Shown here piece after piece: positions 32,276 through 45,170 of a stretch of DNA of 64,000 nt. Each line of letters begins with the position of its first letter. Position 1 is the stretch's first letter. The DNA comes from Lithospermum erythrorhizon (lineage: Eukaryota > Streptophyta > Magnoliopsida > Boraginales > Boraginaceae): positions 27,990 through 91,989 of the forward strand of contig JADFUC010002279.1 in NCBI GenBank assembly GCA_019722365.1. Direction: 5' to 3'. The notes beneath the pieces were generated by a model. It was not told the DNA's origin and made no database searches. It saw only the letters and a list, made by a program, of their open reading frames with translations. The position numbers and the translations under genes are program-made.

Positions 32276-33299
32276 ATATGCCTATGTTGTTGCGGGATGA
32301 TCGAGATGCATTGGCCGAGTAGCTGCATACCCGTTGAGGTGGTGATGGTGGCTTGAAGACCTCGACAGTCATACTTTATCTTCTTCGGAGATTTATTTTG
32401 TACCTAATAATTATTGTCTCAGTTGTAAAACCCGTTGTTTGATGTTGTATTTATATTATTACTTATCAGTTGTTGTGGTGTTGATTAGTTCACCCGATGG
32501 ACAAAAAAGTTGTAATGTTTTATTTATCATTAAATGAAGTCATTTTTTATCGTTATCCATCGTTGGTGACTCTGATTATTCAAGTTGATGACAGTCCCAA
32601 CCTCAGGGCCACCTGGTAGTATTGATCAAACAAGCTAAAAGAATATACCCATGAGTCTTAAGAAAAAAACAACACTTTATTGGAAATTGTGATATAATTA
32701 TTAATTGGAAATATTTCTAAACTATACTTTAGTCCCATAAACTATTTTCCTATTGACCTATCATTTGAGGTGGATTAATATTGTAATAATTAATTATTAC
32801 AATTAATTATCCCAAGTATTAATGGATTTCTAAAAATACAAGACTAAAATACCTTTAAGTAAAATAATATTTACAGGCCATATTATCTATATAATATAAT
32901 AATATATCACAAGGTCCATGTCATCCATCAAATACATCCTATTATATTATATATGATAAATAATCAATATTATATTTAAACATACATGGCATGGATGAAG
33001 CAATAAAACAAGCACATATATTACATGTCAAAAACAATGTGAAATAGTAAATTATCCAAAAATACTTGTTTTACACTCATGATTATTAGTACTTAAGTTA
33101 TGTTATATTTTTAAAACTCCAGTATCTAATAAGTTTAGGTCTCAAACCTAATTAAATCCAAATTCAAAAATATTATGATTAGAAGCCTAATCGAATTGAA
33201 ATTTAGTTGGCTAAGTCCATTAGCTTTAATTGATTCAAGAGCAATTAACATTTAATCAAATCTAATTAGAACTAATTTTAATAATTAAACGAATGATTA

Positions 33300-33600
33300 A
33301 AAGCAATACTCATAAAAGAAAGAGGTAAAATAAATTCAATTCAGTGATGTCAATAAGTAATTTTTGACAAAAATCCGATGAAACCGGACAAACTTCGAGC
33401 CAGTCCATCTGGTAATCAAGCGGTTTAATATGGTCTGCTGGCGGTCCCACCCAGCAACGTCGTCATTGGACGGGGGACGTCGATCCAAATATCGACATAA
33501 ATCGGCAATTTCAGCGTCGTGCGGCGTGTTGATACGCGTGGACATGGCGTCATCGGCATGGCAGGACTGCGTATTAAATCACGTAACATGACAAAAATAT
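33300..33600 (-). repeat. Mirror copy of the 30,720-31,080 GC island
   Basis: In reverse complement it aligns with 30,735-31,070 (for example ccgatgacgccatgtcc, gttgctgggtgggaccgcca against its left counterpart). The GC island is already visibly altered 1.4 kb from the centre. Confidence 0.8.
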
Positions 33601-34109
33601 TGAATATTTGAGGCAGTGCCGTTAACCGGTGTCTTCCATTTGGTCGAGTCTCCGTTATGTGTGTTCCTGACCAGGGCTACTCGGCCCTTGATGTCAGTAT
33701 TGCTGTATGTGTTAGGACAACTATGGCAATATCTTTTGTGATCGGTCTAAGGTCGCAGCGCTGCAGCGGTCTGTTTAATAACAACTTTAGGAGATGTTCG
33801 ACTGAAGAAACTCGAAATTTTCTTTTTGTCAGAATCGACCAACTGGTATTCTTCTTGGCTTTATGTAGCCGCTTATTTTAAGAGACCAGGAGGCAGAGAA
33901 GGAATCTAGAGGAAACAGCTCTGCTGATATGGCCAAAGTTGAGATGGCAATTCAGAACATTCTGGTCCCTAGGCTGAACCCATTCTAATGGGACAGTGGA
34001 GCAAAGGATTGTTTGCTAAGCTGTGACTCTGTTACAGGTATGGTTGATGGCTAGAGGTGGACTTGGTGCTATAAGTAGAACTGCTTTCATGAAGAAAGGA
34101 GGCAACATT

Positions 34110-34340
34110 CACGATGGTCACTTTGTGAGCAAAGCTCTGCTGGAATGGGAGTAGCCAGATGGAAGAATTTTAAGTTGGTTCTGACTGGAACCCATGGTTC
34201 AGCTGTTGCAAGGTCTAATGCTCGGGATGGTTATTACGACTGGATATTGATGAACGGTCTTAGAAAACGTGCTGTGCTGGGTCTTCATCACAATGTGCTA
34301 CTCTATTTTGTTCAGGCTCTATTTAGTATTGCTTATACAA
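34110..34340 (+). repeat. Mirror copy of the 29,830-30,060 copia LTR region
   Basis: agatggaagaattttaagtt at 34,157 and gtcttcatcacaat at 34,281 correspond to the reverse complement of 29,990 and 29,845. Between them the copy carries many substitutions and small indels. It is in the orientation of the minus-strand LTR read forward. Confidence 0.75.
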
Positions 34341-35379
34341 CGGTAGTGATCATAACTGACTATATCCAAATAATATTGTTACAGCAATCGTTGGCTGCAA
34401 CACTGCGTCAAGCAAGCTTGGGCAGTGGGCGGTAGTGCTCCAAATGGGGTGTTCCAGCCAGTCAGACTGTTTGTCAGGGGCGCTTTCGATTGACTCGATG
34501 TTATCATTATATCGACCTGCGTCGGCCGTGGCCTGAAGACAGCACTTTTTGTCGATGTTCGACATAATCTGGTTTTTCATTTCAATCGATAAGCTGATAT
34601 AGAGTGAAAAAAGAGCTCAAGCCATCAAAAAATAAATATTTTGCGATTTTTTCACGATGAATTTCAAATTTTGTCATGTTGGTATTTGACCAAGACTCTT
34701 CATCTGAAAAATCAAACGCAAAAACAAGTGAGCAAGCTACGCCAGACTACGGCGTACTGCGTTGACACGCCAATTTAAATAACGTACGAACTACGCCATT
34801 AGCGATGATCGGTTCTAAACCCAGCGGTTAAGTCAAATGCGGATTGTGCAAGCTGTCAGGCGGTGGCTGCAAAATGGCTGCCTTTGGTGAATAGAGGCTG
34901 GCAGGCTGGCGAGCCAGTCAGCCTGTCTATAGATGGTCACGCCGGCCACGAACTGCTCGTCGTTTTACTAGAAGTATAAAATTAGGAATAAGATGGAAGA
35001 AAACTGTTTTCAATGAAGAGAATCATTATTTTGAGGTTTTATTGAATAGGCGATTTTAAAATCAAATGAGCATTAGTTTTAGTTCTGACCGGACAATATT
35101 AAGCTACTGAGGACCCGATGAATAAAATCATCTCAAACTCATCTCCACCGCCCCGAACGATCGGTAGTCGGGATTCTTTTCCGTCGAATGTTTCACTAGA
35201 TGTTTCAGTTTATGATACATTTATTATATAGTTCGGTTTAGTATTTGTGTGTGTGACTCTTAGAAGACAATTGGCTGAAGCAACTGCGGCGGAACTGTCA
35301 AGCAAATGTCCCTGTGTGCGCTAATCACAAAATATATATGCTGCTATAATTTGAATAGATGTGGCCTGGCTAAGAGGCC

Positions 35380-37165
35380 ATTCAGCGGGCGACCTGTGAG
35401 ATAAAATTTCATATTTCAATAACCATAACAACAACGACCGGCGCCGATATACAGGCCGTATCGTCCAAATCTGGACTGTCTAGAAGATGACTGTTACATC
35501 TCAAACAAACCCATACTTTAATATACAACGGACAAGCAGAACACAGAAAAATAATCCGTGGCCTCGTCTGGCTGCAGCGGCGCAACAGCATGCAACGTAA
35601 AGCAACACCAAAACAGCCGATCATCCCAAAGTGTCGTGGCAATCCAAAACAACGGCTTTGTGAGATATGCTGCCACCATATTCTACCAGAGCACCAGGCG
35701 ATCGCAGAGCGGCTCGGCGCTGCGGCGCTACTGCTGGCACAAATGGTACGCCTGGGGTGTGGCTGAGGCAGAAGGAAATTCTTCACTCCCAGCGGCCTTA
35801 TAAGGCTCGCCAATTTGGCATAGATATGAAGATGATGCTGAAGATTACTGTCAGACAAAACTAAGGAGTATATCGTGGTGGTGGATTATCGTCTTAAATC
35901 ATCTTATCTTGATGCGTCGTCTGTCGTGTCGCCAGGCCCCAGCCCAACATGCGTGCGGCAGAGGCAATGTCTGTGACCTCGACGACAATGTCAAACACCA
36001 GCGTACTGAACCATCGACTCTGCGACTCTGCCGGCGGTACCACTCGACCTTGGCTAAACCCGGCTCCAGTCAGCTCAGCGAGAGTCGGTTCACTGCGACT
36101 GATAACCTTCGACATCTTGCTACATCAGCGCAATGAGGGTGCAGCTAACGCGGCTGCTGTATGCGGATCACTGACACTAATGCCGGACCTGACACATATG
36201 CCGCCAAATAACCTAGGCTGCAGGCAACACTGAAGGCTGTATTTACTGCCTGCCCAAACAGTACAGACGTGACTGGGCTTAAATATTACACTGGGTACTT
36301 AGAGGCCTGAGGCAACAATAACGACAGGCAACATGTGCCGACAGGCACAAACTAACATACATACTCGGCAATCGACCCGTTGATGCATGCTCGCCAGCGA
36401 CATCAGCTAAGCGTTCGTGAAATAAATACTTTCACCTTGATAACGTAATGAAATGCGCAGATAGGCTATTCAATGCTGATTTCAAACACTGAAATACAAT
36501 TACTTATACGATCATGCTGGACCGCGATTTTTTAATATCAACACAGCTGCCGGTTGTCAGCTTAACAGAGTGATAATATTACTATGCGCGATGACTAATA
36601 AATGGAGCAAAACACATGTGCCAGCTGCTGAAACAGCCACGATGACCCGATGGCTGTATTTCCATTGTGCTCTTGAGGCCAAGGTCTCAGCTACCCGACT
36701 GTTAACATGATGCTCTGCCAGCCTGCTGGTTACTCACTCCAAAGAGCAACACCAGTAAAATCAATAACATACTTTACAAGTGATTTGGAAAAAAGTCGGC
36801 TAACTCATCCCATGTGTTCCAAAAATACCTTCCCAGCTACAATATTCAACTTGAATGTTGTACCATTCCTAAAATCCCAAATTAAGGCTCAGGGGCAACA
36901 AGTCAAACTTGGGTGTCAGCAGAAAATATTGGTGAAGATAAAATCATAACACGAGATGGTGGAATAGTGAATTGCAACAAGCATCAAAAACAGCTGAGAA
37001 GAAGAAAAAGAACTAGAGGTTTGGCCAAAGGGTTGGTGAGGTGATGATGATGAGCTGGTGATGAGGAGAGCAGATATCATGGTTTAAGTCTCGTTTGTTT
37101 GGGGCCACAAGCTCATCTCGGTTTAATAACCAGGCTCAGGCTAGCCTCGTAATATTAAATAATGA
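35380..37165 (-). repeat. Mirror copy of the gypsy 3' LTR
   Basis: The reverse complement aligns with 26,005-28,386 at several islands: attaaaccgagatgag and aaacgagacttaaac at 37,085-37,125, ttgaatattgta near 36,850, gatgagttagccgacttttt near 36,795 and agtatgttattg near 36,765. It spans about 1.8 kb against 2.4 kb. The minisatellite area (about 36,000-36,370) has lost its periodicity. Confidence 0.8.
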
Positions 37166-40100
37166 ACTCGATCACCTGGCCACCAGAAAAACCTCGCTCA
37201 ACGGAAACCAGCAGTGAAACTTCGATGATGATACTTAAAACTGCAACTTACCTCTCTTGTGACTTCTTGACTGGCTGCCGTATTCAGCCCCGTGGCGTTG
37301 ATTCGCTCGCGGAAGTACTGCGAGCCACCATTTCGTGCGCTTTTCGGTCAGGAGGCTATTTCAGCGACTTTCTCCCACCAGAGATCTCCTCAACCGCGAC
37401 TGCAGCAGAAGAGCCGAGACAAACCGGTGCTGCGGGCAAGCTGCGTAGATGCGGTGTGATCTCAACTGGCAAGTTTAGCATGGCGCAAGCTGCGGATCTC
37501 ATGGAAAAGCGTCGATATGGCGAGGACGACTTCACTGCGTCCCAAATGCGGTACCCGCAGGTGTCACCAGCACGATCTCGAACTTCAAAGGTAATTACGA
37601 CGTCTTTGCTCACGTCTGTGCGGGTCCAGTGGGCCGACAACCTCCCTTCGATCCCGATGGCGGAAGTCGTGGCTCACGCATCTGGCGCTCAAGCTCGCCG
37701 TGCTGTGGAAAAGACCTCACGTCTTAGGCTCATTTAACTCACTGGCACAAAGATTAGATCCGTCTCAGAAATTACAGATGAATTCATAGCTGGGTGCCCG
37801 TCGATGCGAGGATGAAAGACTGACCTTTCGGCCCCGACTACTGGTCACAGCAAGTAAACTCGCGTCACTGGCGGGCTCGGTCTGATCAACTGTTAATACG
37901 ATCAATAGATTGGTGTTGCCGACACCCAAAATCGTCATTCGCCGCCGACTCTAGAAGTCATCAGAGTCCATGAATGGGAGATGAAGCTGGCTGCGGGGTG
38001 TCTGTCTTCGCTGTTGGCTGCGAAACTACGCGATCTCTGGAACTTTGATGACAGCGACCTGATCTTGGGCTACATTTACCTGGTACATGCCTCAAGTAAC
38101 AGTCATATCAGAAATTTCATAACTTCGGCTGCTGTGTTATTGACACTACCGTTAAATCTCAATGGCATCGACTCGCTAAATACGATGCGCCTCTTGAGAA
38201 TGATATTACGCTGATTCTCAAAGTACAGTGAGCCAGCATGAATTTAGCTCCCGGCTCTTCTGCCGCTCGGCATACGCTATTAAGCCTTTCCCCGGTATAA
38301 ATCGCCGGAAAGCCATCTCCTGCGCTCAAGAAGAACAACCCTGTCTCAAACGGTGTCGATAAATCGACGACCCGCCGTAATGCGCAACGCCAATCATTGC
38401 CTGCTGTCATGGATGAATGATGTCGGCGATAGAAGGCGCTGTCGTGACCCCGATGCAGGCCTTGACTTGGCGTCGGCGTAGACATCGCGAAGCTGCATCA
38501 AACTCGGATGGTGAAGGCAAAAACACGTCGTGTCAACCTTCCTTCCACGGCTCTCGTCATAAATCCAGCTCAAAGGAGCACCCTGCGGTAACAGTGTCGA
38601 GCAAAATAACGGGGGTCACGGGCACCTGCAGCGAGGCAGAAACTCTGCCGATGCACTGCGTGGGCATCTTCCAGTATTGCAACCTCACTTTGCAGGGGTC
38701 CCTGCACTGGCTGTGAAGAACTCTTGACAGTGCTGGCGTACAGCTGATGTTGCCGCGAGGTATTCTGCAAATGCTCTCCCTGGGCAGTGGGCTCAAGCCG
38801 TCAATAGTCGTCGAGGCTCAGCTGCCGGTTAAATCGAAATATGAAGTCTCGACTTGGCAGCGTGCTGGCTGGTGCCCATCACTGGATGAAAAAATGTCTC
38901 CTTGATCCTCAGCTGTTTCCGAGATATAAATCGTCTTTAACCTGCTTGGCATCGATAAACTGTCAAACTCGTCATCATCTGCGGCTGGCTGCGACTGTGA
39001 TAATCGCTTTGCATATCGTGCACCTTTCTTCTTTCTGGCGGTACCAAACTTTCCGATACGACAACCGGTCTGCTGAATCTTCGGCTCAGCTCTGGCGAGC
39101 GTCCCTGCGCGCGATAACTCGATGCGACCACAGGCTCATCTGGCTTTATACCTATACGAGCAACCTCGGCATCGACATGCTGCGGACGGTCACTCCCAGC
39201 TCTGCTCTCTACTACTCGAGCCGACAGTATACCTGGGCTGGCCTTGACTGCTACATCCCGTTTCAATCTTTGAAAACTAAAAATGCGATATTAAAATCTG
39301 GTCTACACAGACTGCAACAGCAAACCCGCTGCGACAATGACATAGCGGTCTCCCGACGATCGGCCTGGAGCTGGAGCAGCAAATGGAAAATCGCTGACTA
39401 ACGATGATTATTCGCGGTCGGGCAATCTCACTATCTGGCTCAACCGACCTCTTGATGTCGCATAATAAGTGGAGACATCAAACCCGGCCTCAAAATCGAC
39501 AAAAAACTGAGGAAAATAAAATGAGCCAACTCAATCAAAAAGTACTGGATGACCAATCATATTTTGCTGGTACTGTCACCGATCTAGAAGGTGACCGGTG
39601 CCTCTATTTGATGGCCCTTCATTGGCCTCTGCAGCGCCACTTGAGCTGACACGAAGCCTCGACTCCATGACCACGACCAGCCAGCACTCCCAGCATCACA
39701 CGACTGCCGCCTGCCGCGGTATTCTGGGAAGAAGTACTAACTGCGGGCGAAGGGCAGGCTCGCAGGCGGCTGGCGGCTGCTGGCGTCCTGCCTGCAAATC
39801 CCGTATCTGTCCATTCGACAGCAATCTTAACTAACAGGCTCCTGCTTCCAAAATGTTCCGATCTTCGATAACGTGTGCGCTGTCGACAACAGACATTCCC
39901 CGGTACTGCTTAATGGCGCTTACTGGTTTCTCCTGTGGATAACTCCCATAAGCTACGGCTGGCTTTCAGTGACGACTCCGACCGGCGGCAGCGGTGATCA
40001 GCAATGTAACGTGGTGGTCTCCCGTCTCGTCCCGTCGCAGCTAGTAGGACCAGGCTTGAGGCGTTGCGTCAGGCGATCGCTCGCCACAGTCGGTAGGTCC

Positions 40101-40590
40101 TGCTGTGAGGTGACATGTGGTACTCAGCGATAATTCTCGAACAACGGCCTAGCGACTCCCCAACGTCCTCCACAGCGTCGGCTGGCAATTCGCGATCGAG
40201 CAAGCAGGTGGCGACTCGGCTCACCTCGATACTCGTCGACTTCGTGCTGGTCAGTCAGTCTCAATAGCTGGGTAAGCTGTCTGCTGAAAAGAAATTGACG
40301 GAACTGACCTCTGAAGGTGCCTCCTCAACGTAATACCCTCTCGGCGTGCTCCCGACAACAAATCAGCTTGCGAGTATTTGTTGATGCAAGCGCCCTTCAG
40401 CCTCACTGTTCGGGCTCAGGTGACGCGGAGCCACGATCATGAAGGCAGACCTGAAAGACTCGACCTTGCGACTCAGAAAACTGCGATGCGCTGGCAGGCT
40501 GACAAAATACCGAGGTATGGCGACCAGCCCAGTCGACATCTGGAAATAGATCTGAACGCGTAGTCTGCGTCGTGGACGATGTCATAAATA
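37166..40590 (-). pseudogene. Mirror copy of the gypsy internal region, unreadable
   Basis: By order and spacing this should hold integrase, RNase H, reverse transcriptase and gag on the minus strand. I can read none of their motifs. Open frames of 186-191 codons at 37,162-37,737 and 38,841-39,401 are on the opposite strand to the expected genes and have no recognisable domain. The text is rich in ctg, gctgg and cga words. Confidence 0.5.
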
Positions 40591-40695
40591 CGGCGGACAG
40601 TTTTTCTTTTTTTGAAAAAACCGCCCACTACGATGAGAATCGAAGACAAGTCCTTTAGTGTAATGAACGAAAGGCGATTTTACAGAAAAATATTC
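40590..40695 (-). mobile_element. Mirror copy of the SINE
   Basis: tttttctttttttgaaaaaa, then accgcccac and gatgagaatcgaa (40,600-40,650), is the reverse complement of the SINE tail and B box at 21,158-21,105. The A-box part is no longer readable. Its presence shows that the mirrored copy includes the youngest insertion of the left arm. Confidence 0.75.
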
Positions 40696-43600
40696 TGTCT
40701 GTATTTCTTGACATACAACATCGATAACAAATATCTGCAACATTTCTAATAGCGATACGGGGCGACCGAGGCCAATCCAAACAGCAGGCAGTCTTGCAGC
40801 CCGTCTTCGCTTTAAACTGGGCTATGTCCTTCCGGGCTGGCTCGCTGCGATACCTCGGCACTGGCATGAAAAATGCGCGTAGCGGCAGCTGCGGCTGGTA
40901 GAAGTGGCGCTCCCGCGGTGACCGCAAATCGTTAATTTGCATGAATCAACTGCTATTCAGACGCATGAAAGGTGTATCGTGGTGGTAAGACCCATCTTGC
41001 ATCGCTGGGCCGCTGCGATGCCGCATCGTATGATTAGATGAGCCGTAGGCTGTCCCAGCAGCTATGCGTCTAATAAAAGGCAACCAGCGGGTATCTTTAT
41101 CAATGCTTTAGGCGACAACGATACACAATCTAATCCTGTTTCACTATCGGTAAAACTTCTCGCGACTCTTTATTGAGCCGTTCAACTCTGTTCCCGGCTT
41201 GACGACACTATTCGACCCATGGGCAAGCGCCTCAATCGGCTCAGCGAAGTTCCCGGCATATGTCAACCGCCGACTGCTGGGGGCATCTGCAATAGCCTCG
41301 TCACGGCTAAGCCAGAAACGGACCGGGCAGCGAAGGAGTTGGTCTGCATTCTGTTCTAGGAAAGGAAGATGCAATATTGACTTCAGGCCAGCAACCATAA
41401 CACAATGAAATAATAGCCTTGGTCCCAGAATTCTCGAGGTCATCAGGCAGTATACCGGCGTGGACTTGATATACTTTCCAGCCTCAGACCCACCGACAAT
41501 CAACGAAATAAGAGGCTTTGGGCTGCTACTGCGAAAAAAGGAAGATGAGAAGCCGTCCCAGGCTGCATTCCCGGTCAGATATCAATGTGGTCATGTGCAA
41601 GATCAATAATGTCTTCTGACACCAGCCTATTGTACTGGGGTATCTATTTGTTAGGAAAACTTGTCGTGAAGGCTGTGAAGATATAATGTTTGGAGAAGGT
41701 GATATTGTTCGTTAACAAGCAACACCAAGATGACCAAGCAATATCGTGAAAAGGCGAAAGTGGAAGATTATATGTGGATGTGCTGGTAAGCCAGGCGCTC
41801 TTGCATTCTGCCCAGTGCAGGACTGTGTGAAGTGCTGTGGTCGCCAGAGGTTCACCAGAACTGGAATAGAGCAGGCTTGGCGACTATCATCTCAGCAGAC
41901 CCTCACCATGCTTTTACAGGAAGATGCGGCGTTTTAAACATTAGTACGTGGGGATTCTCTCGAGGCCGACATCGTTCTTCGGCAAGCACGTTCATCTAAG
42001 ATGACTGTTTTATTGAATAGGTATTATCACCAAAATGATAATTACAGTTATCATAATAATAAAATGATAACAGTACAAACAGTGTATTTTAAAAAATGAA
42101 TTAGGGCGCAACTGCTTTATCCGGGAAGCAATGCGACGGGCGGCTGGCTGCGGACCTCCCGGCGATCGGTGCTCGCGGTACCGGTTTTTAGAGCCAGCTG
42201 ACAATTTGGGGAAAAAGCGGTTGAGTTAAACTCGTCCGAAACCAACCCGTCATTCACAATTTATTGACATTTTCTGAGCCAGGTGGCAAAAAATGTTTTC
42301 ACGACTCAGTGAACTGCAATAAACGACTGAAATCAAGAACTGCTTTAGGCCTCAAAAGCATGGTTCACGGAGATAACGTCTAAGTTCAAGCACAAGTGGT
42401 GGGCCCCCAGTGCACTGCGCCTCTACAAAAATCAACAAACTGTTATAACTTTGGATTAATTTCATAACAGCCTTCATTGACAGAAGGTATACGAAAATGA
42501 CCATAAATATGTTCATACGCAACGGTACAGCAAGCAATAAAAAAATATACAATTTAAACTTTTTGCTTTCATGCCGCTGTGGAAAAATACAGCTTGTTCG
42601 CATTTAAACGCCAAGCAAACGGCAAGCTCGAAAACAAATGTATATAAATTGCGCAATAACGTACGCCTGCTGCATGCTATTAAATCGACCTTTGTCATCG
42701 AGGCCCCACAACTAACCATCGCGAGCCTCGTTGGATGCAACTTTAGCGTCACCAGCGTGAATGCTACATTAGCGGCGACCGATCGCGGCGATTCTTCTTG
42801 AAATCTGCTCGGTGAAGAACAGGTGATGAAACTTTGACGATGACATGAAACAGGGGAAAGGCGTGCGAAAGGAAGATATCTAAGGTTTATTTTTCTAAGC
42901 CAACTCTTTCGCTTTATTTATTTCGAATATTTCGACTTCGATGGGTAAAGCGGTGGCTAAATGGTCTTTAGCAATGTACGCAGGCATGCTGCGAAATCGA
43001 TCGGTGTTTAACAGGTCAATGGAGACTGACGTATCAATGTAAACTGCCGATTGAGTATCTGTGACCTGTCAATTCCCGGTGGCAAATCGCGATTTGTTTC
43101 TTACATGAGAAATAAGACCAGCATCTTTCATGTGGCCGACTGCTGGCTGAATGATGATTATGTTGTGCTAGCGATGCGTGCATGAAGATGCAGCCCGGGC
43201 TATTCGCTCATGAGTGCTGACCCCAACAATTTACAGTACTGGCTGAAAGCAATGCCGTTGCAAACGAACAAGTGGTGATTGCGACAGTAAACAATGGCAG
43301 TGAAATCGTGCCTCGACGTAACGGTGCTTTCTGAAGAGCCGTCACTGCGAGCTGGTATTGGGCATATGCGATGACATGTGGTACCAACTCTACGCTGAAG
43401 AGGTTACTCGCTCGCGATCGCTTTCAGCTGACAGTATGGCTGGAGTATTGGTACCCGTATTCTGATAAGCGCAAGAATGGCTTTGAAAGTTCAAGTTTAG
43501 AAAGGAGTTGAGAACAGCTCAACAAAACGACCAGAATAACTGGAAGGCGGAAAATGCAGAGATCAGCTGTTTAAAGCACGTGTCATGGCTCGCCTGTTTG

Positions 43601-43800
43601 GGCTGCTGTGGAATGATAGAAATCGGGCAACAGATATGGTTCGATCCATGTTAGGCATCCCGAGCTACACGTCAGCTCTGTTTTGAGGGATATGCTACAA
43701 CTTGCAATAACTGCGCTAAATGTCCAACTAGAAATGTGGCCGTGAATGTGGACCCCAGGCGTCAGTGATGATTTGGGAAGTAACTATGTCAGGTGACACA
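40696..43800 (-). other. Mirror of about 17,100-21,000, no readable feature
   Basis: By position this copies the gypsy 5' LTR remnant, the unassigned 19.3-20.2 kb region and the plus-strand copia LTR. I can confirm only the two ends of the interval. Nothing in it can be annotated independently. Confidence 0.45.
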
Positions 43801-45170
43801 GTGGCAGACTAAATACAATGTTATTTCTGGTGTCGAAAAAACAAAAGGGTATTACTTCTATGCGGCTGTATTTTCATTGCATGAAATGAATTTTAGTGCA
43901 GAGACAGAAAGAATTGAGTCTTGAGAGTTGTTCAGGGTGGCGTTGACTTTATTCGCAGTATTACGCTATAAGTTCAACGATCACGGAGAAGCAAATCGAT
44001 CGGCAGCAGACTCCATTACCACTGGGAATCCGTTAAATCCCTCGAAAGAACCCGATAGTGTGAGCTGTTTCAACGGAGGGCGGCCTCTTGCCGCGGGCTG
44101 TGAGCTGGCCCGATGAAGCGCCAACCGTAATCGGCCTGACCCAATGTGCCAAACTGTGTTTGGTGTCGATAACCGAAGGTGGCAGGCGCTCAAATAGCAG
44201 CTGGAAATGAACGTGTTCATGAAGGCTGGGCTTGGCCAAGGTTTCAAACAGAATCAGAATTGTTCTTCCTGACGGTTTTATTTATTAGGACCCAATAACA
44301 GCCAGCATTTATGAGGCTGGAGATGGTAGGCTGGACTAGGTCTTGAAGGAAATTCGTGAACAGCCTCCCGAGACATGCGAAACGTGCGGACCCGGAGATG
44401 ACCATTTTTAATGAAGGTCGGGAAAGCTGATTTCGTGGGAACAGATTGCTATTGACATGCAGAGGTTAGCGAATCAACGTCGCCAAGCGACGTACTCGCG
44501 AATCTATCGAAGTGAGTGTTTCTATGAAGACATGGGGCTTCAGCTATTCATGGAATTAGAATTCCATGAAGATCTAGAAGGCTGGTAGACAGGCTCTGCT
44601 ATTGACTCAAAGTGGAGCCAGATGAGAACAATTCCCAGAGGAATTTCTCACATAATACTCTCGGCGATTTCGGTATCGACAGAAAGAAAATGGTGATCGC
44701 AGGCGACCTGGGAATCCATCATGTGTCTGGAATCTGGGGCATTGCTCGTGCTTTGATAACAACTGCTGGTAGCCACTGAATGCGTGTGAAGTTATTGATG
44801 AAGGGTGATGTAAACCAATAGATGGGACCAGGCCTGCAAATGAGCAGTCTGTCTTGGTGGCAGTAGCAGGCTGTAATCGACAATGCAGTATATGCCGGGA
44901 GGCGGCTTCTTTGGTCAGCCAGGTGAGCAACGTGAGGTCGATAATTATATTGTGGCTGACCAGGCTTGCTGGCTGGGGCGAATCACCAGTCAACGATATT
45001 GCTTTAGAAATATCATCTTATTCGAGGCTGAAAGATGGCAAGGCAGGTTCGACCGACTCACTGGCAAACCACTAAAAACAGCATGATAGCTTTTACATGT
45101 GCGATCCCAGCATTGGTTTAACATATATGTCGCCAGATGTTAACAGGCAACTGCTGGTACAGAAAGCTTC
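43801..45170 (+). pseudogene. Mirror copy of copia element 2 pol, mostly unreadable
   Basis: aaacaaaagggtattacttc at 43,840-43,859 is the KGYYFY-type motif that follows copia integrase. It is read on the plus strand here, because the left copy is on the minus strand. The same block is at about 17,055-17,030 in the left arm. Downstream reverse transcriptase and RNase H blocks are not readable. Confidence 0.6.

Noticed and set aside
32042..32356. A gene at the palindrome centre (104-codon plus-strand ORF)
   Set aside because: The frame crosses the mirror axis, so its second half encodes the antisense of its first half. It cannot be a natural coding unit.
37162..39401. Plus-strand ORFs of 186-191 codons as possible new genes
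   Set aside because: They fall in the mirrored, scrambled gypsy interior, antisense to the expected genes, and have no recognisable motifs. The GC-rich noisy text lengthens chance frames.
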